This document shows positions 1-9,002 of a stretch of DNA of 64,000 nucleotides, piece after piece. Source of the DNA: Paraburkholderia tropica (lineage in GTDB: Bacteria; Pseudomonadota; Gammaproteobacteria; Burkholderiales; Burkholderiaceae). The stretch spans positions 248,001 through 312,000 of the forward strand of contig NZ_FNZM01000003.1 in assembly GCF_900109265.1 (NCBI RefSeq), given 5' to 3'. The notes beneath the pieces were generated by a model. That model saw only the letters and a list, made by a program, of their open reading frames with translations, had not been told where the DNA came from and made no database searches. The translations under genes and the position numbers were made by a program. The first letter of the stretch is position 1, and every line of letters begins with the position of its first letter.

Positions 1-2210
1 GACGGGTGGATGTTCACCTCGATCACGCCGGGGTCGGGCGTGACCTGGAGCATTTTCAGGCGCGCGTCGCGCGGCGGCGGATAGCCTTCGACGACGACGG
101 GCAGCGCGAGGTCGCCGGCGGTGGCTTCGACGGCGGCGAGCAGGTCGAGATAGTCGTCGAGTTCGGTGAGCGGCGGCATGAAGACGTGCAACTGGCCTTG
201 TCCGCTGCCGAACGCGTCGGCTTCGGCTTTCGGACCGGCGGCGCGCGCCGGGTCACGGGCTTCGACGCACAGCGCCGTGCGGCGGATCCAGGCGGCGGAT
301 TCGCCGCGTTGCGGGTAGCGATCGGTGAAGTTGGCGTGGGCGGCCCGGTCGTCGGCGAGGCCGCGCGGGCTTTCATCATCGCCACTGCCGTCAGCGGAAG
401 CATCAGCACCCAGCGCGCCGCCTGCATCGCCATATGCCTGCGCGCCCAGCTCGAAACCTTCGCGATACTGCATGCGCAATTCGGCGGCGCTGCGCAGCGG
501 CTCGGCGGGCGCGAACGGATCGTGCGTGTGCTGCCACGGATAATCGGCCGCCGCCACCCACGGCAGCGAGTCGAGCGGCAGGCGATAGCCCATCGGCGAG
601 TCGCCCGGCATCAGATACATGCGCTCGTCGCGGAAGAACCACGGACCGCTGACCCAGCGCGGCGACTGTAGCGCCGGCAGCGCGGACGACGCGCGCTCGC
701 GCACCAGCGGCAGCACGTAGCCGGTCACGGCGTCGAGCCCCGCGTCGAACACGCGGCGCAGGCGCAGGCGTTCGAGTTCGTCGTCGAGACGCGATTCGAA
801 CGGATCGACGTTCACGGGCAGGCGGCGCTCGCGCCACAGGTAATACCAGGTGTCCTCGTAGCCGGGCTGCACGTATTTCGGCTCGACGCCCAGCTTGCCC
901 GCGAGATGCGCGATGAAGCGCTGCGCGTCGGCGGCCGTGTGATGCGTGGGCGTGCGTTCGTCGGCGAACAAGGACGGATCGTGCCAGCACGGCTGGCCGT
1001 CCGCGCGCCAGAACAGCGAGAGCGCCCACCGCGGCAACTGCTCGCCCGGATACCACTTGCCCTGGCCGATGTGCAGAAAGCCGCGCGCGCCGTACTGCGC
1101 GCGCAGTTTGTCCATCAGCGCGATGGCGTAGCGGCGTTTGGTCGGGCCGAGCGCGTCGGTGTTCCATTCCGGTGCATCGCGGTCGCGCTCGGCCACGAAG
1201 GTCGGCTCGCCGCCCATCGTCAGGCGCACGTCCTGGCCGGTCAGCGCGGCGTCCACCTGCGCGCCCATCGCCTGCATCGCCGCCCATTGCTCGTCGGTGT
1301 AGGGCTTGGTGACGCGCGGCGTTTCCAGCACGCGCTCGATCGTCATCGAATGCTCGAATTCGACTTCGCAGTCGTCGAGCGCGCCGGAAATGGGCGCGGC
1401 GCTGCCCGGTTCCGGCGTGCAGGCGACCGGAATATGGCCTTCGCCCGCGAGCAGGCCCGAAGTCGGATCGAAGCCGATCCAGCCCGCGCCCGGCAGATAG
1501 ACCTCGCACCACGCGTGCAGGTCGGTGAAGTCGTATTCGGCGCCGACCGGGCCGTCGATCGCCTTCACATCGGGCTTCAATTGCAGCAGATAACCCGACA
1601 CGAAACGCGCCGCGAGCCCGAGCTGGCGCAGCGTCTGCACCAGCAGCCAGCCGGTGTCGCGGCACGAACCCGAACCCTTCTCCAGCGTTTCCTCGGGTGT
1701 CTGCACGCCCGGCTCCATGCGGATCAAATAGCCGATCTCGCTTTGCAGGCGCTGATTGAGCCCGACCAGAAAGTCGATCGTGCGGGTCTCGGCGGACGGC
1801 GTGCGGTCGATCGACTCGATGAAGGCGGCGAAACGCGGCGTCGGCTCGCTGCGCACGAGATAGGGCGCGAGTTCGGCGGCCAGCTCGGGCGTGTAGGCGA
1901 ACGGAAAGTGCTCGGCGCCCGGTTCGAGGAAGAAGTCGAACGGGTTGTAGACGGCCATTTCCGCGACCAGATCGATGGTCACGCGGAACTCGCGCATCGG
2001 CTCCGGAAAGGCCAGCCGCGCCTGGTAGTTGGAAAACGGGTCCTGCTGCCAGTTCACGAAGTGATCGGCGGGCTCCACGCGCATCGAATACGAGACGATG
2101 GGCGTGCGGCAGTGCGGCGCGGGGCGCAGCCGCACGATGTGGGGCGCGAGATGCACGAGCCGGTCGTAGCGGTACTGCGTGACATGGTTTAACGCGACAC
2201 GGATGGACAC
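1..2210 (-). CDS. Transglutaminase-like / DUF2126 family protein, C-terminus beyond the window
   Basis: Reading in from the right, the frame is open from a GTG at 2210 to the window edge, giving about 736 residues. GTG is chosen because GAGGAG lies six bases upstream and the product begins MSIRVALNHVTQYRYDR, the usual start of this family. Order: transglutaminase-like N-terminal beta domain, then a transglutaminase core with the Cys near residue 183 (GSCRD), His near 232 (DLHAW) and Asp about 15 residues later (GFDPTSG), then the long DUF2126 region reaching TPDPGVIEVNIHP at the edge. Family members are normally about 1100 residues, so roughly a third is missing here. The family is found with circularly permuted ATP-grasp enzymes and is predicted to act in peptide or amide-bond chemistry; the substrate is unknown. 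Such a partner lies at 3559-5031 on the same strand. Confidence 0.9.
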   Translation of the reverse strand, partial: MSIRVALNHVTQYRYDRLVHLAPHIVRLRPAPHCRTPIVSYSMRVEPADHFVNWQQDPFSNYQARLAFPEPMREFRVTIDLVAEMAVYNPFDFFLEPGAEHFPFAYTPELAAELAPYLVRSEPTPRFAAFIESIDRTPSAETRTIDFLVGLNQRLQSEIGYLIRMEPGVQTPEETLEKGSGSCRDTGWLLVQTLRQLGLAARFVSGYLLQLKPDVKAIDGPVGAEYDFTDLHAWCEVYLPGAGWIGFDPTSGLLAGEGHIPVACTPEPGSAAPISGALDDCEVEFEHSMTIERVLETPRVTKPYTDEQWAAMQAMGAQVDAALTGQDVRLTMGGEPTFVAERDRDAPEWNTDALGPTKRRYAIALMDKLRAQYGARGFLHIGQGKWYPGEQLPRWALSLFWRADGQPCWHDPSLFADERTPTHHTAADAQRFIAHLAGKLGVEPKYVQPGYEDTWYYLWRERRLPVNVDPFESRLDDELERLRLRRVFDAGLDAVTGYVLPLVRERASSALPALQSPRWVSGPWFFRDERMYLMPGDSPMGYRLPLDSLPWVAAADYPWQHTHDPFAPAEPLRSAAELRMQYREGFELGAQAYGDAGGALGADASADGSGDDESPRGLADDRAAHANFTDRYPQRGESAAWIRRTALCVEARDPARAAGPKAEADAFGSGQGQLHVFMPPLTELDDYLDLLAAVEATAGDLALPVVVEGYPPPRDARLKMLQVTPDPGVIEVNIHP

Positions 2211-2386
2211 ATCCGACTCCTCGATCGACGTGGACGATGAAACAGGGCGCGCGCGCGGCGCGTGGCTATGATGCCGGGACAACGAGTGCGCGATGTGACA
2301 GCGGCGCGCGGCACGCCGCGTGCTTCGCGAGGCTGCGCGCGCGCGGCATGCGCCTCGCGCGGCACACTCACCCCGGGACGGCGGCG

Positions 2387-3499
2387 ATGAAAACCTTTCA
2401 CTGCGATCACTGCAATCAACTGGTGTTTTTCGAGAACGAGCGCTGCGAACGCTGCGACGCGCGGCTCGGCTACGTGCCGCAAAGCGGCGAGATGCACGCG
2501 TTCGAAGCGGCGGGCGACGGCTTGTGGCGCATCCGGCGCCAGGCCGCGGCGGCGGAGGGCGTGCAAGCGGCCGCGCTGTTCCGCCAATGTCACAACTACG
2601 CGGTCGAAAATATCTGCAACGGCATGATCGCCGCCGATTCGCCCGACACGCTCTGCCGCGCCTGCCAGTTCACGCGCACGATTCCCGATCTCTCGCGGCC
2701 CGACAACCGCGTCTACTGGTATCGGCTCGAAACCGCCAAGCGGCGTCTGCTCGCCACGCTGACCGCGCTCGGCCTGCCGCTCGCCACACGCGCGGAAGAT
2801 CCCGAACACGGCCTGCAATTCGAGTTTCTCGAAGACACCGGCGACGGCCAGCGCGTGCTCACCGGCCACGATCACGGTCTCATTACGATGAACATCGCTG
2901 AAGCCGACGACGCTCATCGCGAACGCACGCGTGTCTCGCTGCACGAACCGTATCGCACGCTGCTCGGCCATTTCCGCCACGAAGTCGGCCATTACTATTT
3001 CGACCGCCTTGTGATGGAGACGCGCCGCATCGAGCCGTTTCGCACGCTGTTCGGCGACGAGCGCGCCAATTACGCCGACGCGCTCGCCGCGCATTACGCC
3101 AACGCTCCCGCGCCCGATTGGGCCGAGCGCTACGTGAGCGCCTACGCGTCCGTGCATCCGTGGGAGGATTGGGCGGAAACGTGGGCGCATTACCTGCATA
3201 TCGTCGATACGCTCGACACGGCCACTGCCTGCGGGCTCGCGCTGCTGCCCGAGCGCCGCGACGAACCGGTGCTGCTCGACCAGACGCCCGTCGACGAAGC
3301 GAGCTTCGATAACCTGATGGCGCGCTGGTTTCCGCTCACCTACGTGCTGAACAGCCTGAACCGCAGCCTCGGCATGCCGGACGGCTATCCGTTCGCGCTG
3401 GCCCCGCCGGTCATCGACAAATTGCGGTTCGTTCATCGCGTGATTTCGGCTGCGGCTGCGGCTGCGGCTTCGGGCTCGGCTGCGTCGCAACCGGCATGA
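2387..3499 (+). CDS. Putative zinc-binding metallopeptidase with N-terminal zinc ribbon
   Basis: 370 residues from the ATG at 2387. The N-terminus holds two CxxC pairs (FHCDHCNQL and ERCERCDARLGY), a zinc ribbon. A HEVGH motif near residue 198 (FRHEVGHYYFD) is the HExxH signature of zincin metallopeptidases, and a later DWAETWAHYLH segment could supply the third ligand. The architecture matches the zinc-ribbon plus putative zinc-peptidase family that often sits beside ATP-grasp/transglutaminase genes; its substrate is not known. It is the only rightward gene in this cluster and is divergent from the transglutaminase gene across about 176 bp. An upstream in-frame start at 2237 would add 50 low-complexity residues and is less likely. 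Confidence 0.85.
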   Translation: MKTFHCDHCNQLVFFENERCERCDARLGYVPQSGEMHAFEAAGDGLWRIRRQAAAAEGVQAAALFRQCHNYAVENICNGMIAADSPDTLCRACQFTRTIPDLSRPDNRVYWYRLETAKRRLLATLTALGLPLATRAEDPEHGLQFEFLEDTGDGQRVLTGHDHGLITMNIAEADDAHRERTRVSLHEPYRTLLGHFRHEVGHYYFDRLVMETRRIEPFRTLFGDERANYADALAAHYANAPAPDWAERYVSAYASVHPWEDWAETWAHYLHIVDTLDTATACGLALLPERRDEPVLLDQTPVDEASFDNLMARWFPLTYVLNSLNRSLGMPDGYPFALAPPVIDKLRFVHRVISAAAAAAASGSAASQPA

Positions 3500-3558
3500 G
3501 ACCGTTTGATCCGGTTTCCTGACCGGTTGCGCGATTGCGCGATTGCACAGTTCGCGGA

Positions 3559-5031
3559 TCAGCGTTCGAGCACCCACGTGTCCTTGGTGCCGCCGCCCTG
3601 CGAGGAATTGACGACGAGCGAGCCCTCGCGCAGCGCCACGCGCGTGAGGCCGCCCGGCACCATGCGCACTTCCTTGCCCGAGAGCACGAACGGACGCAGA
3701 TCGATATGGCGCGGCGCGATGCCCGCTTCCACCCACGTCGGGCAGGTCGAGAGCGAGAGCGTCGGCTGCGCGATGTATTTGTCGGGATTCGCGAGCAGCG
3801 CCGCGCGGAACGCCTCGATTTCGGCTTTCGTCGACGCCGGGCCGATCAGCATGCCGTAGCCGCCCGCGCCGTGCGTTTCCTTCACGACGAGATCGGCCAG
3901 ATGATCGAGCACGTACTGGAGATCGTCGGGCTTGCGGCACATCCACGTCGGCACGTTGTTGAGCAGCGGTTCTTCGCCCAGATAGAAGCGCACCATGTCG
4001 GGCACGTAGGGGTAGATCGACTTGTCGTCGGCGACGCCCGTGCCCACCGCGTTGCACAGCGTGACGTTGCCCTTGCGGTAGACGTTCATCAGGCCCGCCG
4101 CGCCGAGCGTGGAATCGGGACGGAAGACGAGCGGGTCGAGAAAGTCGTCGTCCACGCGGCGGTAGATCACGTCGATGCGCTGCGGCCCCTGCGTCGTGCG
4201 CATGTACAGATAGTCGTTGTCGACGAACAGGTCCTGACCTTCGACCAGCTCGCAGCCCATCTGCTGCGCGAGGAACGCGTGCTCGAAATACGCCGAGTTG
4301 TACATGCCCGGCGTGAGCACGACCACGGTGGGATTGTCGGCGCCCGAGGGCGCGGCGGCGCGCAGCGTGTCGAGCAGCAGGTCGGGATAATGCGCGACGG
4401 GCGCGATGCGGTTGCGCACGAACAGATCCGGAAAGAGCCGCATCATCATCTTGCGGTTTTCGAGCATGTACGAGACGCCCGACGGCACGCGCAGATTGTC
4501 TTCGAGCACGTAGAACTCGCCCTCGTCGGCGCGCACGATGTCGATGCCCGCGATATGCGCGTAGATGTCGCGCGCGACGTTCACGCCCTGCATTTCCGGG
4601 CGATATTGCGCGTTGTTCAGGATCTGGTCGGCGGGCACGATGCCGCGCTTGACGATCTCCTGATCGTGATAGATGTCGTGGATAAAGCGGTTCAGCGCAT
4701 TCACGCGCTGGCGCAGGCCGCGCTCCAGCTTGTTCCATTCGTCGCGCTGGAAAATGCGCGGAATCACGTCGAAGGGAATCGTGCGCTCGGTGCCCGCGCC
4801 GGTGACGTCCTTCTCGCCATAGACGGCGAAGGTGATGCCCACGCGCCGGAAGATCGTGTCGGCTTCCGCGCGCTTCTTGTGCATCTGCTGCTCGCTCTGG
4901 CCGCGCATCCACGCGAAGAATTCGCGGTAATGCGCGCGCGGTTCGCCCACCTGAGCGAACGCCGTGGCGGCCACGCCCCGAACGTCGAATTGCCCTTGCT
5001 CGAACATCTCGTTGAAGAAGGCTTGCGTCAT
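3559..5031 (-). CDS. Circularly permuted ATP-grasp family protein (DUF404/DUF407)
   Basis: 490 residues. The start is MTQAFFNEMF at 5031, with GGAAGAA a few bases upstream; a longer frame to 5145 adds an unlike-protein leader. The sequence contains the hallmarks of the type 2 circularly permuted ATP-grasp family: an N-terminal block with VYGEKDVTGAGTERTIPFD, a central EDNLRVPSGVSYM segment, and a C-terminal VKETHGAGGYGMLIG loop followed by SSQGGGTKDTWVLE. ATP-grasp enzymes activate a carboxylate as acyl-phosphate and join it to an amine. Members of this subfamily co-occur with DUF2126 transglutaminases and with alpha-E (DUF403) proteins. Here the transglutaminase is 1.3 kb away, separated by an opposite-strand peptidase, and no alpha-E gene is in the window. 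The substrate is unknown. Confidence 0.9.
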   Translation of the reverse strand: MTQAFFNEMFEQGQFDVRGVAATAFAQVGEPRAHYREFFAWMRGQSEQQMHKKRAEADTIFRRVGITFAVYGEKDVTGAGTERTIPFDVIPRIFQRDEWNKLERGLRQRVNALNRFIHDIYHDQEIVKRGIVPADQILNNAQYRPEMQGVNVARDIYAHIAGIDIVRADEGEFYVLEDNLRVPSGVSYMLENRKMMMRLFPDLFVRNRIAPVAHYPDLLLDTLRAAAPSGADNPTVVVLTPGMYNSAYFEHAFLAQQMGCELVEGQDLFVDNDYLYMRTTQGPQRIDVIYRRVDDDFLDPLVFRPDSTLGAAGLMNVYRKGNVTLCNAVGTGVADDKSIYPYVPDMVRFYLGEEPLLNNVPTWMCRKPDDLQYVLDHLADLVVKETHGAGGYGMLIGPASTKAEIEAFRAALLANPDKYIAQPTLSLSTCPTWVEAGIAPRHIDLRPFVLSGKEVRMVPGGLTRVALREGSLVVNSSQGGGTKDTWVLER

Positions 5032-5155
5032 AGATAGTTCTTCCGTCCGCTGCTGGTTCGTTCTAAATACGGTTCTTGCGGTCGCGTGCTTCCGTTTCGG
5101 GCCAGAACGCCCGATGCAACTTCCATGCCGACGCGAGCATGGCAAGGCGCGCCGC

Positions 5156-5827
5156 TCAGAACTCCATGTCGAGCTCGTCGATGTCCTCCGTTTCCGCCTT
5201 CGCGGCGGCGATCCATTCGGCTACATACGGTTGTTTGAGCACGCGCATGCAGTACTCGCCGATGTCGGGGTCGATCGGCACGTCGTAGGTGAGCAGACGC
5301 GTGACGACGGGGGCGTACATGGCGTCGGCGGCGCCGATCTCGCCGAACAGCCAGGGGCCGCCGTAGCGCTGGAGACAGTCGCGCCAGATCGTCACGATGC
5401 GTTCGATGTCGTCGTGCGCGCGCGACCAGATGCGGAACGACGGAAAGTGGCCGCGCAGGTTCATCGGCAGCGCGGAGCGCAGCGCGCCGAAGCCCGAGTG
5501 CATTTCGCCGCACACCGAGCGGCAGTGCGCGCGCGCCTTGCGGTCGGCGGGCAGCAGATGCGCCTGCGGGCGGATTTCGTTGAGGTATTCGCAGATGGCG
5601 AGCGTGTCCCAGATCTCGTTGCCGTCGTGGCGCAGGCAGGGCACGAGAATCGACGGCGAGAGCAGCAGCAGTTCGGCGCGCGCGGCGGCGTCGTCGATCG
5701 GCACGGCGAGCGTTTCGAATTCGAGACCCGCGAGTTTCGCGAGCAGCCAGCCGCGCATCGACCACGACGAATAATTGCGGCTGCTGATCGTCAAGGTCGT
5801 ATTCGTCTGACTTGTCTGACTAGCCAT
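5156..5827 (-). CDS. Glutathione S-transferase family protein
   Basis: 223 residues, starting at the ATG at 5827. The first 95 residues form a thioredoxin-like GST N-domain: SSRNYSSWSMRGWL near the glutathione site, a SILVPCLRHDG stretch with the expected cis-proline, and the DTLAICEYL helix. The rest is an all-helical C-domain. Such proteins conjugate or reduce electrophiles with glutathione in the cytosol; the substrate cannot be read from sequence. It lies 124 bp downstream of the ATP-grasp gene's start, on the same strand, so the two could be co-transcribed. A consensus-like sigma-54 element pointing towards it lies 290 bp upstream. Confidence 0.85.
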   Translation of the reverse strand: MASQTSQTNTTLTISSRNYSSWSMRGWLLAKLAGLEFETLAVPIDDAAARAELLLLSPSILVPCLRHDGNEIWDTLAICEYLNEIRPQAHLLPADRKARAHCRSVCGEMHSGFGALRSALPMNLRGHFPSFRIWSRAHDDIERIVTIWRDCLQRYGGPWLFGEIGAADAMYAPVVTRLLTYDVPIDPDIGEYCMRVLKQPYVAEWIAAAKAETEDIDELDMEF

Positions 5828-6114
5828 GCGGCCTCCTCGGGCATCACACCCGCATCACACCAATCTGTAGCGCGGCGCACAGCGTTCGGGCGCGATGCAC
5901 CGCGAAGGGACGCCGCGCCTGAAAGCGCACGGCTTCGCGGTGCGCGCCTTCACGTGCGCTCACGCGCAGTCACGGGCCGGTCGTACGGATATCACACGAA
6001 CGTAACAATGCCGTGAAGCCGCGCCGCGCTGTGACGCGCCGCGCATGCGCGAATCCTTCGCCCGTGTGTTCGTCGTCCTTGCGCCGTTTGTCCGTCGAGC
6101 CGTCACCGAAAAAT

Positions 6115-6130
6115 TGCAAGCACCGTGCCA
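6115..6130 (-). promoter_or_regulatory. Sigma-54 (-24/-12) promoter element towards the GST gene
   Basis: On the minus strand the sequence reads TGGCACGGTGCTTGCA, an exact match to the TGGCACG-N4-TTGC consensus with GG and GC ten bases apart. A transcript would begin near 6103 and run leftwards with a leader of roughly 275 bases before the GST start. No enhancer-binding site was identified. Confidence 0.5.
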
Positions 6131-6161
6131 ATGAGCGCGCACGAGCCTGCCGAACCGCGAG

Positions 6162-6177
6162 TGGCATAGCTATTGCC
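6162..6177 (+). promoter_or_regulatory. Sigma-54 (-24/-12) promoter element for phaZ
   Basis: TGGCATAGCTATTGCC carries the invariant GG (6163-6164) and GC (6175-6176) separated by exactly ten bases, with TTGC at -12. Predicted transcription start is about 6188, some 36 bases before the phaZ ATG. Confidence 0.55.
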
Positions 6178-6223
6178 TCTCTTGCGCCCATTGCCGCTCA
6201 TCCCCGATCAGGAGCTTGCGCCC

Positions 6224-7600
6224 ATGAACCTGCTTGCCTATCCGGCCTATCAGGCGTTCGCGGATTTCACGCGCCCGTGGCGCGCCGCCGCCTCGTTCGC
6301 GCGCGCGGCGCTCGCTGAGTGGTCCGCTGCGTGGCCCACCGCGTGGCCCACCTTCGCGACCGGCATCGACGCGCGTTATCTCGACGCCTGCTGGGAACAG
6401 ATCGAAATGGCCGGGCTCACGCACGCGCGGCCGCCGTTCGGCATCGACGCCGTGCAGGTGGACGGCGTGCGCACGCCGGTGACGGAGGAGGTTGTCAAGC
6501 GCACGCCGTTCGGCTCGCTGCTGCACTTTCGCAAGGACACGCCCGCGCCGCAGCCGCGCGTGCTGCTGGTCGCGCCGATGTCGGGCCACTTCGCGACGCT
6601 GCTGCGCGGCACCGTGCGCACCATGCTCGCCGATCACGACGTCTACATCACCGACTGGCACAATCCGCGCGACGTGCCGCTGTCGGCGGGGCGTTTCGGT
6701 TTCGACGAATACGTCGAGCACGTGATGGCGTTCATCCGCCGCATCGGGCCGGACGCGCATCTGGTCGCGATCTGCCAGCCGACCGTGGCCGCGCTCGCCG
6801 CCGTCTCGCTGATGGCCGCCGACAACGATCCCGCGCAGCCCGCGAGCATGACGCTGATGGCGGGGCCGATCGACTGCCGCGTGAATCCGACCAAGGTCAA
6901 CGACCTCGCCAACAGCAAGCCGATCGAGTGGTTCGAGCGCAATCTGATCAGCGCCGTGCCGGGCGGTTTTCCCGGCGCGCAGCGGCGCGTCTATCCGGGC
7001 TTCGTGCAGTTGAGCGCGTTCATGTCGATGAATCTGGAGCGACATCTGGCCTCGTTCGAGGAGATGCGCCACGAGCGCGCGAAGGGCGACCCCGCGAAAG
7101 CCGACGCGGTCCGCGTGTTCTATCGCGAATATTTCGCCACCACGGACCTGACGGCCGAGTTCTATCTGGAGACGGTCAGCGCGGTGTTCCAGCAGTACGC
7201 GCTGCCGCTCGGCAAGCTGAAGGTGGGCGAGCGCCTCGTCGAACCGCATGCGATCCGGCGCACCGCATTGCTCACGATCGAAGGCGAAAAAGACGATATC
7301 TGCGCCGTCGGTCAGACGGTGGCCGCGCAGGAGTTGTGCTCCGGCCTGCGTCCTTATATGAAGACGCATCACGTGCAGACCGGCGCGGGGCATTACGGCG
7401 TGTTCAACGGACGCCGCTGGGACACGCAGATCTACCCGCTGGTGCGCGCGACGATCCACGATCACGAGCCGCGCGCGCGGCGCATCGGCGCGGCTTCGAC
7501 GACGTCGGCCACCGCGGACGCGGGTCAGGTCACGCTGGGCGCGCTGCTCGCCGCCGAAGCGCACGCGGAAGCCGTCATCGCGCGCGCCGCGCAGGCCTAG
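6224..7600 (+). CDS. phaZ: Intracellular polyhydroxyalkanoate depolymerase
   Basis: 458 residues from the ATG at 6224, preceded by CAGGAG nine bases upstream. The protein is an alpha/beta hydrolase of the intracellular PHB depolymerase family. It has the characteristic APMSGHFATLLRGTVRTML block, DVYITDWHNPR, and a nucleophile elbow with cysteine instead of serine (VAICQPTV, Cys at residue 184), as in the Cupriavidus PhaZ1 enzyme. A GAGHYGVFNGRRW motif near the C-terminus supplies the catalytic His. It mobilises stored polyhydroxybutyrate granules to 3-hydroxybutyrate. An Ala-rich tail of about 40 residues follows. A sigma-54 type promoter just upstream would place storage-polymer release under nitrogen or stress control. 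Confidence 0.95.
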   Translation: MNLLAYPAYQAFADFTRPWRAAASFARAALAEWSAAWPTAWPTFATGIDARYLDACWEQIEMAGLTHARPPFGIDAVQVDGVRTPVTEEVVKRTPFGSLLHFRKDTPAPQPRVLLVAPMSGHFATLLRGTVRTMLADHDVYITDWHNPRDVPLSAGRFGFDEYVEHVMAFIRRIGPDAHLVAICQPTVAALAAVSLMAADNDPAQPASMTLMAGPIDCRVNPTKVNDLANSKPIEWFERNLISAVPGGFPGAQRRVYPGFVQLSAFMSMNLERHLASFEEMRHERAKGDPAKADAVRVFYREYFATTDLTAEFYLETVSAVFQQYALPLGKLKVGERLVEPHAIRRTALLTIEGEKDDICAVGQTVAAQELCSGLRPYMKTHHVQTGAGHYGVFNGRRWDTQIYPLVRATIHDHEPRARRIGAASTTSATADAGQVTLGALLAAEAHAEAVIARAAQA

Positions 7601-7636
7601 ACGTCGATACAAGCGGCGCGACGGCGCGCCGCCGCG

Positions 7637-8083
7637 TCACGGCGCCGCTGGTGCCGCGTCCTCCCGCCACGGCGTGGGCGCGGGCACCTCGCAGGGCGCG
7701 TCCACGTCGATCGACTTGAAGTCGGCGGGGCTCACGATCTCCAGGTACTCCATGTCGGGCGAATAATCGAACAGGAAATGCGCGATGCCCGGCGCCTGAT
7801 GCACGCAATCGCCCGCCTCGACCAGCGTTTCGCGATCGCCATACATGAAGCGCGCCCAGCCCTTGAGCATGATGACGATATGGAAGTCCGCCTCGTGGCG
7901 ATGCCAGCCCGTGCCGGCTTCGGGCGCTTCGTTGGCCCTGACGAGCTGCGCGACCACTTTGCCGTGCGTGGCCTCGGTAATGCCGAGGTCGCGATAGACG
8001 AAGAAGTCGCGCAGGCCGCCGCCCTTGAAATCCGTGTCCTGCGGTTTGACGTGCGAAAAGCCCGTGGCGAATCCGGTTTGCAT
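7637..8083 (-). CDS. Cupin-domain protein
   Basis: 148 residues starting at the ATG at 8083, with GGGAGA seven bases upstream. A single small cupin barrel is visible: GTGWHRHEADFHIVIMLKG gives the first metal-binding motif (H-x-H-x4-5-H type), and PGIAHFLFDYSPDMEYLEI the second. Close relatives are annotated only as cupin proteins of unknown substrate. It is convergent with phaZ, 36 bp away. Nothing in the context fixes its role. Confidence 0.85.
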   Translation of the reverse strand: MQTGFATGFSHVKPQDTDFKGGGLRDFFVYRDLGITEATHGKVVAQLVRANEAPEAGTGWHRHEADFHIVIMLKGWARFMYGDRETLVEAGDCVHQAPGIAHFLFDYSPDMEYLEIVSPADFKSIDVDAPCEVPAPTPWREDAAPAAP

Positions 8084-9002
8084 GACAGGTCTCCCGATGA
8101 AAAAACGCGCGCCGACAATCAAGTATGCTCTGTTCCAGCATGCTTAGAACGCGTCATTTCCACATTAAAGGCGCAGAAAGCAATTCGATTAATTAAATCG
8201 CTGGACTTTACGCGCCAATTCAGTGCGGACTTTCCTTTTTTCAATAAATAAAATCCCAAATGCGGGGCGTCGATGCATTAAGACCGGCGGGCAAGACGCG
8301 CACGCGACGAAGTCGTCTCAAAATGCGTCCTGCATCGCAAAAAAGCGGTTCCCTGACTTATCGAGACTGCTTCTTACTCAATCTATCGTCTGCCTCTTAC
8401 GCAATCTTTCTGCGCGAGGCGGCATGCGGGCGGCGTTCTCATTCGTTTTGAATACCGTCTGTCCGTCGCGAATTATTCGACGAGATGAATAACGATTCGT
8501 CATTACGCGCCACTATTCCCGCCATCGAGATGAATCGTGCTCACATAAGAGCATTCCGCGAGCGGCGAATGGTCCGGCGGCGCGGCGCGATGCCGCACCC
8601 CGGATCCGCGCCACACGCCCGTCCGACAGCCGTTCCGGCGAACGATCGTGCGGCATTTTCGTATTACAAAAAAGTGACAGTCGGATGAAAGAATCGGTAA
8701 CGCCGGCTGTCTCTAAAAGGGGAGCTATCAAGCGTTTGGCAGAAATATCGTCGGATTAACAATATATGCGTGCGTTATACTTCGGCTTCCGAGAAGGCGG
8801 TGCTGATTTTGTATGAAACATTTCAAGGCTTAGTCTGAAATGTTGCGATTGCTTATCAGACTGCGCTCGATATTTCAAATAGCTTTCAATGCGCGCGGTA
8901 GTCAGGCGGGGGCCTGTGGCACGTCACGTGCGAGCCACGAACGCCGTGTTGCGAAGTGTGCAAAACCTTTGCGTTTCCGACCTGAACTGGACCAGCCTGC
9001 CC
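8084..9002. promoter_or_regulatory. AT-richer non-coding region upstream of the cellulose operon
   Basis: About 920 bp, visibly lower in GC than its flanks. Small frames exist (for example 67 codons at 8485-8688, ATG preceded by GACGAG) but none resembles a known family. It includes an A/T palindrome near 8187-8200 and a 9-bp inverted repeat at 8817-8844. It probably carries the promoter and control sites of the bcs operon. No convincing -35/-10 pair could be chosen. Confidence 0.5.
8817..8844. repeat. Inverted repeat upstream of bcsD, possible operator
   Basis: AACATTTCA (8817-8825) is followed after ten bases by its exact complement TGAAATGTT (8836-8844). The overlapping TGAAACATTTCA (8814-8825) is itself near-palindromic. 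No T-run follows, so a regulator site is more likely than a terminator. Confidence 0.4.

Larger units (their letters stand above)
5828..6223. promoter_or_regulatory. Divergent intergenic region between GST and phaZ genes
   Basis: About 400 bp without a convincing gene. It holds two divergent sigma-54 type elements (listed separately) and the phaZ ribosome-binding site CAGGAG at about 6209-6214. Short frames on both strands here have no recognisable product. Confidence 0.6.

Noticed and set aside
403-1665. A 420-codon minus-strand open frame near the left edge
   Set aside because: It lies in the wrong frame of the transglutaminase gene, whose own frame shows the Cys-His-Asp core.
7601-7640. 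GC-rich hairpin between phaZ and the cupin gene as a terminator
   Set aside because: No T-run follows, and the stem overlaps the end of the cupin gene.
8485-8688. A 67-codon plus-strand frame (MNNDSSLRATIP) in the region before bcsD
   Set aside because: It has a fair start context but no recognisable family or ordered composition; kept only as part of the non-coding description.
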